Assembly (NCBI GenBank): GCA_007693555.1
Contig: REDJ01000132.1
Location: 1 to 39,588, forward strand
Length of the DNA: 39,588 nt
DNA from: Bacteroidota bacterium
GTDB lineage: Bacteria > Bacteroidota > Bacteroidia > Bacteroidales > UBA7960
Reading direction: 5' to 3'
Positions 16,860-26,543 of this stretch are shown piece by piece. The translations under genes and the position numbers were made by a program. The notes under the pieces are model-generated. The model saw only the letters and a list, made by a program, of their open reading frames with translations, searched no databases and was not told where the DNA came from. Position 1 is the first letter of the stretch. Each line of letters begins with the position of its first letter.

Positions 16860-19800
16860 ATGACTGATAAGTTTAAAAAACCTGATTATTTATTTGAGGT
16901 AAGCTGGGAAATTTGCAATAAAATAGGAGGAATCCATACCGTATTAAGTACAAAGGCATTGTGGATGGTAAATCAAATGAATGACAACTACCTTTGTATC
17001 GGGCCTGACGTATGGAAAGAAACCCATGGAAATCCGGAATTTGTTGAAGATAAATATCTATACAGATCATGGCGTAAGCAGGCAACCAGGGATGGATTGC
17101 ATTTCAGGATAGGCCGTTGGAATGTTCCCGGCTCTCCGATAGCTATATTGGTTGATTTCACGCCCTTGTTTTCGGAAAAGGATGATATATTTACTGATCT
17201 TTGGATTAAGTTTGGACTTAATTCATTGAGCGGGCAATGGGATTATACCGAGCCTGCCATGTTCGGATATGCTGCCGGCAAAGTAATTGAAAGTTTTTAT
17301 AATTATCATCTCTCTTCACGTGATTCTATTCTTGCCCATTTTCATGAATGGATGACGGGTTCAGGAGTTTTATACATTAAGGACAAAGTTCCACAGGTGG
17401 GTACTATTTTCACCACACATGCCACCTCACTTGGCCGTTCCATAGCAGGAAACGGACAACAACTTTATGCCGATATGGGCAATATTGACCCCGAATCACG
17501 CGCCAGTGAGCTGGGCGTGGTATCCAAACACAGTATGGAAAAAACTGCTGCAACAAACGCAGATGCATTCACAACTGTAAGCAAAATAGCTGCAAAAGAA
17601 TGTCATAAGCTGCTTGAAAAGGAAGTTGACATCATTGCACCCAACGGTTTCAATAATTCATTTGTACCTGAGGAGAAAGAATTCGGGCAGCGCAGAAAAA
17701 ACTCCAGGGAGCAACTTCTTAGAGTTGCAAGAGGGCTTATGAACCAGGATATACCCTCTAACAGCCTGCTTGTAATAAACAGTGGTCGTTACGAATTTAA
17801 AAATAAAGGTATTGATGTATTCATTGAATCACTGGGCCAGCTTAATAAGAAAAAGCTTAAAACACCCATAGTTGCCTTTATTATGATACCCGGGCATCAA
17901 ACCGGCGTAAGACCCGAGGTTGTTGAAAGGATTGCAAAGCCTGATTTTAAGAACCCGCTATCGGGAGAGTATATTACGCATAAACTTGTGGAGGCCGACT
18001 CCGATCCGGTGCTGAAAAGTTTAAAATCAGCAGGACTGAAAAACAGCCCTGAGGATAATGTAAAAGTAGTGTTTTTGCCTGCCTATCTCAATGGCAGTGA
18101 TGGTGCTCTTAACCTGGATTATTATGATGCATTGATAGGCATGGACTACAGTATTTTTCCCTCATATTATGAACCATGGGGTTATACTCCCCTGGAAAGC
18201 CTTGCGTTTAGAATTCCCACCCTTACCACATCCCTTGCCGGTTTTGGAATATGGGCACGTGATAATTTTCCTGATGATAACCGTACTGTTGCTGTTCTGG
18301 AGAGAAATGACAGCAATGCACAAGAGATTTCGGATAATATTACCGGAGTAATACTCTCATTGATAAATGATGAGGGTTATGGTGATTTAACCGATGAAAA
18401 TGTGGAGCCTGACAGTCTGGTTCATAAAAATATGATTCCTCTGAGAAGTCGGGCACAGGAAATAGCAAGTGCAGCTTTATGGGATCAGCTCGTAGAAAAT
18501 TATCATCGCTCTTACGAACTTGCAATGCAAAAAGTTACTCAAAGAGCTGATACTTTCAAAGTAAAAAAACAACCTGTTAAACCCCAGGAAATTTATAAAG
18601 CCAAAGTTTCCAAGCCCAAATGGAAGAAAGTCCTGATTGAGATCAGTGTTCCAAAGGAACTGGAAGATTTACAGAAACTGGCAAAAAACCTATGGTGGAC
18701 ATGGAATTATGAGGCTACTCAGCTTTTCGAACGCATTGACCCGGATTTATGGGAAAAATCAGAGAAAAGCCCGCCCCGACTGCTTGATAACCTCACTGTT
18801 GAGCATTATCAGAATCTGATAGCAGATAAGGAATTTATGGAAGAATATGCCCGGGTAGTAAAGATGTTTGATGATTACATGAAGAAGGGCGAAAAAAAGA
18901 GTTCTGAGCAAATAGCTTATTTCAGCATGGAGTATGGTTTGCACACCTCTGTGAAGACCTATTCCGGTGGACTTGGCGTATTGGCCGGAGATTTTCTCAA
19001 GCAGGCCAGTGACGATAATATAGATATGATTGGAATAGGATTGCTTTACAGATATGGATATTTCAGTCAAAATCTGTCATTAAGCGGTGAGCAGCTTGCC
19101 AGTTATAAGGCGCACAATTTTACCTACATGTCAGCCCAGCCGGTACGCAACGAAATGGGAGAGTGGGTTAAAATAAGCATAGCTTTTCCCGGACGTAATA
19201 TTTATGCCAAAGTATGGAAAATTGATATAGGACGTATTCCATTGTATCTGCTGGATACCGATATACCCGAAAATGCATCGATTGATAAGGTGGTAACACA
19301 TCAGCTTTACGGTGGAGACTGGGAAAACCGGTTCAAGCAGGAATTTATGCTGGGAATTGGGGGTATCCGTATGCTCGATGCCCTGGGCATTAAACCAAGG
19401 GTATATCATTTGAACGAAGGTCATGCAGCTTTTGCCGGTCTGGAAAGATTGCGCAAATTTGTTCAGGATGATAAACTCAGCTTTGAAGAAGCTATGGAAG
19501 CAGTTCGCTCAAGCAGCCTGTTCACTACCCATACACCGGTGCCGGCCGGTCATGATTTTTTCAGTGAAGATATGCTGCGTACTTATATGCCACATTATGC
19601 AGATCGCCTGGGTGTAAGCTGGGAAACATTTATGTCATTGGGTAAAATCCATCCTGAAAACCCCGATGAGCGTTACTCCATGAGTGTGCTTGCTACCAAG
19701 CTTGCCAGCGAAGTAAATGGTGTAAGTAAGATTCACGGCGGAGTATCGAGGGAAATGTTTAAGGATTTATATCCCGGTTATTTTAATGATGAGATACATA

Positions 19801-21149
19801 TTGGTCATGTAACCAATGGGGTACATTATGGTACATGGTGTGCACCTGAGTGGCAGAAACTGTATGCCGAAAGTTTTGGAAACGGTTTTCTGAATGATGT
19901 CTCTGACCCGGCTTATTGGGAAAAGATTTATGACCTTCCCGATGATAAGATTTGGGAAATGCGCGAGGTGCAGAGAAAAAAACTTACGGAATATATTAAA
20001 AAACGTTTGCTTTCCAATTTGTCAAGACGCCAGGAAACCCCAAAAAAGGTTTATCAAACCCTTGAAGGTTTGAATGACAAGGCATTGACAATTGGTTTTG
20101 CCCGTCGTTTTGCCACATATAAACGTGCACAATTGTTGTTTAATGACCTGGAGAGACTTTCTCAAATAGTAAACAATCCCGATATGCCGGTTCAGTTTCT
20201 GTATGCCGGCAAGGCTCACCCGGCCGATAAGGCAGGGCAGGACCTGATTAAGCACATTGTAGAGGTATCAAAGAAAAAAGAGTTCAGAGGAAAGATCATC
20301 TTTCTGGAAGACTATGATATGGAGCTGGGTGAAGCCCTTGTAAAAGGTGTGGATATTTGGCTAAATACACCCACAAGGCCTCTTGAGGCATCCGGTACAT
20401 CAGGACAAAAAGCTTCCATTAACGGTGTTATGAATTTCAGTGTGCTTGACGGATGGTGGGCTGAAGGATATACCCCTGAGGCCGGCTGGGCCATCAAGGA
20501 GGAAAAAACCTATGAAAATCAGGCTTACCAGGATGAACTGGATGCAGAAGTGATATACAATACTTTTGAAAACGAGATCACCCCTATGTTTTATGAAAGA
20601 AACAAAGATGGTGTGCCGGTGGAATGGGTAAGATGGGTTAAGAATAACATAGCCAGGATTGCACCTGATTATACCAATAAGAGAATGATGGATGATTATT
20701 TCAAATTATTTTATAACAAGCTCTTTAAACGTGCCGATGTTATGCTGGCAAATAATTGCGAACACTCAAAAGAGCTGGCTGCATGGAAGGCGCGTATGGT
20801 GAGGGGATGGGAGAGCATTGAGTTGGTTTCATTGGATTTAATGAATACTTCTGACAATTCCTTGCTGCTGGGCGATAAGTTTGTGGCAGAAATTGTTCTG
20901 GATCTCAATGAGCTCAATGAATCTGATTTTGGTGTGGAAGTGGTGTTTATTCAGAAGGATTTTGAAGGTGAGGAAAGTATTATTTCGGTATACGAGATGG
21001 AACAGATGAAGAAAGAAAACGAGAAGGTTACTTTCCGATGTGAGGTTACAACAAAGCGGGTGGGTATTTATAATTATGCTTTCCGCATGTTTCCGAAACA
21101 TGAATTGCTTGCTCACCGTCAGGATCTGAAGCTGATCAGATGGTTCTGA
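16860..21149 (+). CDS. Fused GT3 glycogen synthase and alpha-glucan phosphorylase
   Basis: A 1429-residue bifunctional cytosolic protein. Residues 1 to about 555 are a GT3 (eukaryote-type) glycogen synthase: FEVSWEICNKIGGIHTVLSTK at the start, HFHEWMTG, an NGFNN loop, and PSYYEPWGYTPLES carrying the donor-site E-x7-E. After a short linker, residues about 605-720 match the N-terminal (DUF3417-like) domain of short bacterial/archaeal alpha-glucan phosphorylases (NLWWTWNYEATQLFERIDP). The phosphorylase body runs to about 1330, with YFSMEYGLH, HLNEGHAAF and EASGTSGQKASINGVMN, where Lys1184 should carry PLP. About 100 C-terminal residues look like an accessory beta domain. One half adds glucose to glycogen, the other releases glucose-1-phosphate. 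Such fusions are known in Bacteroidota. The frame is intact through the junction. Confidence 0.95.
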   Translation: MTDKFKKPDYLFEVSWEICNKIGGIHTVLSTKALWMVNQMNDNYLCIGPDVWKETHGNPEFVEDKYLYRSWRKQATRDGLHFRIGRWNVPGSPIAILVDFTPLFSEKDDIFTDLWIKFGLNSLSGQWDYTEPAMFGYAAGKVIESFYNYHLSSRDSILAHFHEWMTGSGVLYIKDKVPQVGTIFTTHATSLGRSIAGNGQQLYADMGNIDPESRASELGVVSKHSMEKTAATNADAFTTVSKIAAKECHKLLEKEVDIIAPNGFNNSFVPEEKEFGQRRKNSREQLLRVARGLMNQDIPSNSLLVINSGRYEFKNKGIDVFIESLGQLNKKKLKTPIVAFIMIPGHQTGVRPEVVERIAKPDFKNPLSGEYITHKLVEADSDPVLKSLKSAGLKNSPEDNVKVVFLPAYLNGSDGALNLDYYDALIGMDYSIFPSYYEPWGYTPLESLAFRIPTLTTSLAGFGIWARDNFPDDNRTVAVLERNDSNAQEISDNITGVILSLINDEGYGDLTDENVEPDSLVHKNMIPLRSRAQEIASAALWDQLVENYHRSYELAMQKVTQRADTFKVKKQPVKPQEIYKAKVSKPKWKKVLIEISVPKELEDLQKLAKNLWWTWNYEATQLFERIDPDLWEKSEKSPPRLLDNLTVEHYQNLIADKEFMEEYARVVKMFDDYMKKGEKKSSEQIAYFSMEYGLHTSVKTYSGGLGVLAGDFLKQASDDNIDMIGIGLLYRYGYFSQNLSLSGEQLASYKAHNFTYMSAQPVRNEMGEWVKISIAFPGRNIYAKVWKIDIGRIPLYLLDTDIPENASIDKVVTHQLYGGDWENRFKQEFMLGIGGIRMLDALGIKPRVYHLNEGHAAFAGLERLRKFVQDDKLSFEEAMEAVRSSSLFTTHTPVPAGHDFFSEDMLRTYMPHYADRLGVSWETFMSLGKIHPENPDERYSMSVLATKLASEVNGVSKIHGGVSREMFKDLYPGYFNDEIHIGHVTNGVHYGTWCAPEWQKLYAESFGNGFLNDVSDPAYWEKIYDLPDDKIWEMREVQRKKLTEYIKKRLLSNLSRRQETPKKVYQTLEGLNDKALTIGFARRFATYKRAQLLFNDLERLSQIVNNPDMPVQFLYAGKAHPADKAGQDLIKHIVEVSKKKEFRGKIIFLEDYDMELGEALVKGVDIWLNTPTRPLEASGTSGQKASINGVMNFSVLDGWWAEGYTPEAGWAIKEEKTYENQAYQDELDAEVIYNTFENEITPMFYERNKDGVPVEWVRWVKNNIARIAPDYTNKRMMDDYFKLFYNKLFKRADVMLANNCEHSKELAAWKARMVRGWESIELVSLDLMNTSDNSLLLGDKFVAEIVLDLNELNESDFGVEVVFIQKDFEGEESIISVYEMEQMKKENEKVTFRCEVTTKRVGIYNYAFRMFPKHELLAHRQDLKLIRWF

Positions 21150-21173
21150 TGAATGATTTAGAATAAATGATAC

Positions 21174-21212
21174 AAAAAGCCGGCGTGGATTTGGTTTTCC
21201 TCACCGGCTTTT
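21174..21212 (+). terminator. Rho-independent terminator after synthase-phosphorylase gene
   Basis: AAAAAGCCGG pairs with CCGGCTTTT, with further imperfect pairing inside, 25 bp past the stop and ending in T residues. Confidence 0.75.
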
Positions 21213-21232
21213 CGCATTTTACAGGATTAAGG

Positions 21233-21264
21233 TTTGCTGTTACCTGAAAAATATGATAATTTTG
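21233..21264 (+). promoter_or_regulatory. Putative Bacteroidota-type promoter of fabG
   Basis: TTTG at 21233-21236, a 20-bp spacer, then TAATTTTG at 21257-21264, a good match to the -33/-7 consensus, 54 bp before the fabG ATG. A second -7-like box, TAATTTCG, lies at 21273-21280. Confidence 0.6.
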
Positions 21265-21317
21265 ATAGAACGTAATTTCGAAGAGTAAAAATTTAGTACA
21301 AACCAAAAATTAATGTA

Positions 21318-22064
21318 ATGAAGATATTAGAAGGAAAAGTTGCACTTATTACGGGCGGCTCAAGAGGAATAGGTAAAGCACTGGTGCTGGCATTTGCCGG
21401 GCAGGGTGCTGATGTGGCATTTTCTGATTTGTTTTACGACGATAAGGCCAAAGAGCTTGAAAAGGAAATTACAGCCATGGGGGTGAAAGGAAAAGGTTAT
21501 GCTTCTGATGCCAGCAGTTTTTCAGATAGTGAAAAGCTTGTTGACCAGGTAGCTGCCGATTTTGGTCGCATTGATATACTCATCAATAATGCCGGCATTA
21601 CCCGCGATACTTTGCTCATGCGTATGACAGAGGAAAACTGGGACGATGTAATCCGCGTTAATCTCAAATCTGCTTTTAACCTTACAAAAGCTACCCAGAA
21701 ATATATGTTGAAGCAACGCTACGGCTCCATCATTAATATGAGCTCGGTAGTTGGGCTGGGAGGTAATGCCGGACAGGCAAACTATGCAGCATCCAAAGCG
21801 GGTATGATTGGTTTTACCAAATCGGTAGCCCAGGAGCTGGGTGCCCGCAATGTGCGTTGCAATGCCATTGCTCCGGGTTTTATTGAAACCGATATGACTG
21901 CCGGGCTTCCCGAAGAAGTAAAAAAGGGCTGGGCAGAGAAAATTCCGCTGAGAAGGGCAGGCAATGTGGATGATGTAGCCAATGTGGCACTTTTCCTTGC
22001 TTCCGACATGTCATCCTACATAACCGGGCAGGTAATTGCTGTGTGTGGTGGGATGACCAAGTAA
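21318..22064 (+). CDS. fabG: 3-oxoacyl-[acyl-carrier-protein] reductase FabG
   Basis: A 248-residue short-chain dehydrogenase of standard FabG length. It reduces 3-oxoacyl-ACP to 3-hydroxyacyl-ACP with NADPH in fatty acid elongation. Visible features are the TGGSRGIG nucleotide-binding loop (12-19), NNAG (90-93), and the catalytic Ser143, Tyr156 and Lys160 in SSVVGLGGNAGQANYAASKAG spacing that matches E. coli FabG; it ends with the typical SSYITGQVIAVCGGM segment. It stands alone with its own promoter and terminator, not in a fab cluster. A related SDR with a different substrate is possible, but the match to FabG is strong. Confidence 0.92.
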   Translation: MKILEGKVALITGGSRGIGKALVLAFAGQGADVAFSDLFYDDKAKELEKEITAMGVKGKGYASDASSFSDSEKLVDQVAADFGRIDILINNAGITRDTLLMRMTEENWDDVIRVNLKSAFNLTKATQKYMLKQRYGSIINMSSVVGLGGNAGQANYAASKAGMIGFTKSVAQELGARNVRCNAIAPGFIETDMTAGLPEEVKKGWAEKIPLRRAGNVDDVANVALFLASDMSSYITGQVIAVCGGMTK

Positions 22065-22086
22065 ACACACTCTTGATTAAATAAAT

Positions 22087-22125
22087 AACCCCTGACCGGC
22101 TTAAAAAAAGCCTGCAGGGGTTTTT
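22087..22125 (+). terminator. Rho-independent terminator after fabG
   Basis: AACCCCTG pairs with CAGGGGTT, with a nested GGCTT/AAGCC pairing across an A-rich loop, then a TTTTT run. It lies 22 bp past the stop and could also serve the convergent C10 peptidase gene. Confidence 0.8.
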
Positions 22126-22151
22126 AAATTTCCTTTTATGTACTTTCCAGT

Positions 22152-23420
22152 TTATGGACGACGAAGATTTCTTATTATCATTCTGTTTTCATTAAAAAGA
22201 CCTTCCTTTTTAAGATAATAGCCATCATGCCTGCTTCCATCCCAACCCCAGTTCATATGAATCATATAATCATTCATAAAGCCTTCTTCACAATTCCAGA
22301 GTTGAGAATAACCGTCTGCAACCCAGGCATGACCGTTATATTTCTTTTTTAATTCTCCTTCAAGGTTTTCTTCATATACTGTTTGCCTGCCTCTCATGTA
22401 AACAGGATAGTTATTTCTTATTTCACTTATAACGACGCCATAATCTGACGAACTATTTATATGTAGAATAGATGAGGTGTTAAAGATGAAATTATTGTGG
22501 AAAGTGTTAAGTGCTGATTGAATACTTGCACCTGAGCCTCCGCATGAGTAGCTCATATTTAGCATTTGACCCAAATGAGCCATCAGATTAGGAATATGTC
22601 CATGATTGTTTTCATTTATACCTGTCAGAGGCATACCGGCCCAATTAAGCTGGGGCGCATTATTACCATTTGGTAAAGCATATCGTCCATCCCATCCATT
22701 ATCAGCATGATATTTTAAAATCTGAGCCATAGCTGTAGCAACGCATCCAACAGGGGGACGGTCACAATTTCTCGAACAAGTGTCAGAAAGTAGAGCATTA
22801 TAGCCACATCCCTGGCCCCATTGTGTTTCAAGTAGCATTTTTTTCTCAACATAATGTTCCGGAGGACAAAACGTTTCTAAAATCATACCGATATTAACTG
22901 CTGTTAGCAATACCTGTTCCCACATCAATTTAACAGGTTCTTCAGGTTTGTTTTCCGAACTTCTTAATTTTTTAATTAATTCAGCATATTCTTCAAGCCA
23001 GTCTACCAGGCCAGGTGGATAGGATTCCTGATCCAGAGAAAATACATTACTTGTGGAATATGCCAGAACCGGATTAAGCCTTTTGTCACCTGAAATGATA
23101 ACAAATCCTCCTCCTGAATAATTTACTATGAAGAATAATGGATTGCTTTCATTACCGTAAATAGGTACAATACTTTCAGGATCTTTTTGAATTGTATAAT
23201 CTGTTACCGTGAGATATACAGTGGTTGTGTCGATGGGTTCAATTTCGGGAAATAAAAGATTGCCGGCTACCAGATTCGCATCGGATAAAGTAATGATATA
23301 CTCATCATCGTCCTGAAGTAAACTTTCAATATCACATGAGATAAACAATATTGAAGCAATACCCAGATAACCCAAATATGAGATAATTTTTTTGATAAAG
23401 GGATAAACGAAATTTTTCAT
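22152..23420 (-). CDS. C10-family (streptopain-like) cysteine peptidase, lipoprotein
   Basis: A 422-residue exported protease. A basic and hydrophobic N-terminus ends at a lipobox-like L-F-I-S-C (Cys29), so it is probably lipid-anchored. Residues about 40-195 are the Spi-like inhibitory propeptide region (a GGGFVIISGDKRLNPVLAYS element is typical). The mature peptidase begins near WGQGCGYNAL; Cys226 in PVGCVATAMAQI is the nucleophile and His364 in NGHAWVADGY the catalytic histidine, followed by the conserved HMNWGWDG (388-395). Four cysteines (205, 215, 219, 226) cluster around the active-site entry; the first three are unusual for C10 enzymes and might form disulfides. Divergent from the 823-residue secreted protein. 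Confidence 0.9.
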   Translation of the reverse strand: MKNFVYPFIKKIISYLGYLGIASILFISCDIESLLQDDDEYIITLSDANLVAGNLLFPEIEPIDTTTVYLTVTDYTIQKDPESIVPIYGNESNPLFFIVNYSGGGFVIISGDKRLNPVLAYSTSNVFSLDQESYPPGLVDWLEEYAELIKKLRSSENKPEEPVKLMWEQVLLTAVNIGMILETFCPPEHYVEKKMLLETQWGQGCGYNALLSDTCSRNCDRPPVGCVATAMAQILKYHADNGWDGRYALPNGNNAPQLNWAGMPLTGINENNHGHIPNLMAHLGQMLNMSYSCGGSGASIQSALNTFHNNFIFNTSSILHINSSSDYGVVISEIRNNYPVYMRGRQTVYEENLEGELKKKYNGHAWVADGYSQLWNCEEGFMNDYMIHMNWGWDGSRHDGYYLKKEGLFNENRMIIRNLRRP

Positions 23421-23542
23421 TTTTCATGACTTTTTAATGATAAATAAATTGGATGTCTATAAATTACTACACAAAAAAAAACCAAACCGGGTCATATAGA
23501 AGTAAATATTCAATTTTTAAAACTACTGTTTGTATAATATTT

Positions 23543-23550
23543 TACCTTTG
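23543..23550 (+). promoter_or_regulatory. Putative -7 promoter box of secreted repeat protein
   Basis: TACCTTTG matches the Bacteroidota -7 consensus exactly, 39 bp before the ATG at 23590, in the divergent 169-bp gap shared with the C10 peptidase gene. Confidence 0.45.
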
Positions 23551-23589
23551 TTTGCTGTTTTTTACATGTATCCGGAATTCTGACTTATT

Positions 23590-26061
23590 ATGTTTCTTCG
23601 ACTTCATATTACTATTTGCGTTATCTCACTGGTTGTATCTTTACCAATTATTTCCATTGCCTCGAACTCTTACAATTCAGAAAGAGTTTTTCATCAGCAT
23701 AGTCAGACATTCAGTTTTACTCCGGGAGCTCAGAGAGTAAGCGAGCAGGTTTCAAATAATCTGCTTCAGCTAATTTCAGAGGGAAATCAGAAACTCAGGG
23801 TATTTACCTCATATATGTTTCATTGTGAATTGCATATTCAACCCTTAAAGCTGGAAAATAACATCTGGGTATTGGATCTGGATGTGAGGAATCCACGTGT
23901 AGCGGGTGATGTTACATACAGACATTTTGCACTTGATGAATTGTTGATACCTCCTTTGGTTGATATGGAATTGGTGTTAAGACAAAAGGATGATGAAACT
24001 ATTCATCACCTCCACTTTAAATATCTGCCCTGGCAGGATAAAAGCCATACAGATACTGTTCTAAGGTTTTCGTTCAATGGTAAAACAGCTCCTGAAGAAA
24101 TAGTGACAGAAATCATAAGTATAAATTTCAAATACCCTGAAAGCCTCAATCAGGAAATTGATTTTACCATTGCTGCATTGGCAAGCTATTACAAAGCAGA
24201 AGAAAATATCAATACAATAAACGGACTGATTGAAGGCCTGGATAAGGCTACACATGACCAGGTGATTTTAGATGAGTTTCGTTTGTGTGAAGCAGAAGCT
24301 TTGGCAGGAAGAATGGCCCATGCTCCATTTAACCGGTTGATTGAAATGAGAGATAAAGACCCTTTAAATGTTTCGGGCCAGCTTCAGGCAATAAATAACA
24401 GACTATCAAGGTTGCGTGGTGATTTTAATTTTGTAATCTCTCATATGGACAGCCTGCTGTACTTGCAGGGTCAGGAATTTCTGTTGCATAATGAACCTGA
24501 GAAGGCGCGGCAGGCTTTTGAGAGGGTTTTGGCATACAACCCTTTATATATTCCCGCTCATATTTGCCTTGCAGAATTTGAAATGAATGAGCAACGCCCT
24601 GCCGATGCCATGAAAAGGCTTAGCGGTTTTATGGGTAAAATGCCACCTCCGGCAAGATGGATACCCGATGCGCAGAGTTTTGCTTCCTATATTTTTGAAA
24701 AAGAGATTGAAAGAGCTGCCGGTATAATTGAAGAGGGGCGATACCTTTTTGCTTTGGGGGAGCTTGAAAGCCTGGAAAACTTTTGTAACTCCATAGTGCT
24801 TTGGGATTGTCCTGATGAATTGATCCAGTGTATCGCCCAGGGGCATTACGGTATGTATGAGTCCTATCTGCGTGTGGCACGAAGAGCGTATGAATCTGAA
24901 AATTATTCTTTTGCCATAACCTATGCAGAAAATGCAAAGAGTTACAGGAATGAAAACGCATCCTATATAGCTTACGATGGTGAAACCATGCAGTTGCTGC
25001 AAATGATAGCTGACGGCTACTTCAGAAAGGCAGATGTTGCATATTTTTTTAATGATTTTGCCCGGGAGGCTGAATTGCTGACAATGGCAAAAGACCTATG
25101 TGTAAACTATGTTGAGTTGAATTGTCGTGAAGACATTGATGTAAAAATTGCCGACGCAAACGAAAGGAAAGCACTGGCTGAGATTATGAGGCTTGAGTAT
25201 GTAATAACCGATCCAATCATCTATTCACAGCTTACAGACCGTGAACAGGCCATGGAGTTTGTAAAAGAAAATCTTTCACTTGGCCATCTTCGGGCATGGG
25301 CGGGAGAAGTGGTTCAGGCACGCAGTATTCTTAACCAGGTTGCAGAATATGCAATAAAATATGACCTTCGCACCGATACACTTATCAATATGCGTATTAT
25401 CAGTCTTACAGAGATGATAAAGGATAAGGAATGTGAACTGGCTGAAAGGGAAATGAGGGAATTGCTGAATCTGATTCCCGGCAGAATCCGAAGCGGGCAG
25501 TATATTCAGGCATATAGCAACTTTAATCAGGTTATTCAATTACAGCAGAAATCAGATGTATGCCCCTGGAATTATGCAGATTCCATAGAGAAATTTACTC
25601 ATGTAAAACTTCTTGCCACTTACCAGGAGTTGCTGCAGGAGGCTCACGGGGCCTATTTCAGGGGTGCGCAAACCGGATTTGACAGCTTCCTGCAAAAGTA
25701 TACTGCCACAACCGGCTTTTTTGAGGCAAACCGGCTGGAGCGATACGGAGCCGCTCACGAAGCCCTTGAGAATTTCATCCTTGGTTCTTCCAATATCGCT
25801 CTTATGAGGGCGGGGGTAGAATATTATGCATCGATTAATGAGCATAATACAGTATTGCAGATACTTGATGAATTGAAGCTAAATCGTATTGACCCGCGCG
25901 AATTAAGAGACCTGCTGGAATATTCTGGAAAAAAAGCTGCGGCCTATCTTTCATTTCATAGCCCTGAAATTCAACCCAGGACCTATGCCCGTGAAATTAC
26001 CGGCAACGATTCATGGTACAGATATTATGTCAGGAGTTTTATAAGTAACTGGCAAAATTAA
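23590..26061 (+). CDS. Secreted helical-repeat (TPR-like) protein of unknown function
   Basis: An 823-residue protein I do not recognise as a named family. Residues 1-25 are a signal peptide (ends S-I-A-S). Residues about 30-195 look beta-rich (HCELHIQPLKLENNIWVLDLDV, FSFNGKTAPEEIV). From about 200 onward it is alpha-helical with TPR-like elements, e.g. EPEKARQAFERVLAYNPLYIPAHICLAEFEMNE near 300-335 and further helical pairs to about 790. No catalytic motif is visible. It is divergent from a C10 peptidase and overlaps the convergent DoxX-like gene by 4 bp. It may be a periplasmic or surface scaffold; no more can be said. Confidence 0.8.
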   Translation: MFLRLHITICVISLVVSLPIISIASNSYNSERVFHQHSQTFSFTPGAQRVSEQVSNNLLQLISEGNQKLRVFTSYMFHCELHIQPLKLENNIWVLDLDVRNPRVAGDVTYRHFALDELLIPPLVDMELVLRQKDDETIHHLHFKYLPWQDKSHTDTVLRFSFNGKTAPEEIVTEIISINFKYPESLNQEIDFTIAALASYYKAEENINTINGLIEGLDKATHDQVILDEFRLCEAEALAGRMAHAPFNRLIEMRDKDPLNVSGQLQAINNRLSRLRGDFNFVISHMDSLLYLQGQEFLLHNEPEKARQAFERVLAYNPLYIPAHICLAEFEMNEQRPADAMKRLSGFMGKMPPPARWIPDAQSFASYIFEKEIERAAGIIEEGRYLFALGELESLENFCNSIVLWDCPDELIQCIAQGHYGMYESYLRVARRAYESENYSFAITYAENAKSYRNENASYIAYDGETMQLLQMIADGYFRKADVAYFFNDFAREAELLTMAKDLCVNYVELNCREDIDVKIADANERKALAEIMRLEYVITDPIIYSQLTDREQAMEFVKENLSLGHLRAWAGEVVQARSILNQVAEYAIKYDLRTDTLINMRIISLTEMIKDKECELAEREMRELLNLIPGRIRSGQYIQAYSNFNQVIQLQQKSDVCPWNYADSIEKFTHVKLLATYQELLQEAHGAYFRGAQTGFDSFLQKYTATTGFFEANRLERYGAAHEALENFILGSSNIALMRAGVEYYASINEHNTVLQILDELKLNRIDPRELRDLLEYSGKKAAAYLSFHSPEIQPRTYAREITGNDSWYRYYVRSFISNWQN

Positions 26062-26543
26062 GCAACTTTCTTTCTGTCGTTTTTATCTTTGGCAATGATC
26101 CTTCCCTGGTCCCAGGCAAGTATTACCATGGCCGCTGTTATGAGAATGATGTTTTTAAGAATGTACTGACCTTCAATTGTGGGTACCAGCGGCACCATAT
26201 AGAAAGTTTCATCAGGAAATACAAAAAGAGGAAATATGGTGCCCGCCATTTGCAGATAAAGCAGTATTACTGTAGTACGCAAATATTTTCCTGTAATAAA
26301 ACCCAGACCGATCAAAGATTCCCATGTAGCCAGAATGGGCATGGAGTAGGGCGCCTGAACAATTCCAAACGAAAGCACATCAATGGTGCGTGTTGCAATA
26401 TCTTCGGCTGAGCTTATACCCGGAAAAAACTTCTGAAACCCGAACCAGAAAAAGATGATCCCCACACTGATCCTTAACATGTAAATTCCGTTCACAGCCA
26501 TCCAGCTAATAATTCTTTCCTCAATTTTTTTGAACTTGTCCAT
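26058..26543 (-). CDS. DoxX-like / DUF417-like small integral membrane protein
   Basis: A 161-residue protein with four predicted membrane helices (about 18-38, 72-92, 95-113, 128-148). R-I-S-V-G-I-I-F-F-W-F-G-F-Q-K-F near 25-40 and the W-E-S-L-I-G-L-G-F segment near 88-96 fit the DoxX/YkgB (DUF417) group of small membrane proteins, some linked to redox or respiratory functions; specific activity is unknown. A short Lys/Arg-rich C-terminus follows the last helix. The stop overlaps that of the convergent secreted protein through the shared bases TTAA. Confidence 0.78.
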   Translation of the reverse strand: MDKFKKIEERIISWMAVNGIYMLRISVGIIFFWFGFQKFFPGISSAEDIATRTIDVLSFGIVQAPYSMPILATWESLIGLGFITGKYLRTTVILLYLQMAGTIFPLFVFPDETFYMVPLVPTIEGQYILKNIILITAAMVILAWDQGRIIAKDKNDRKKVA

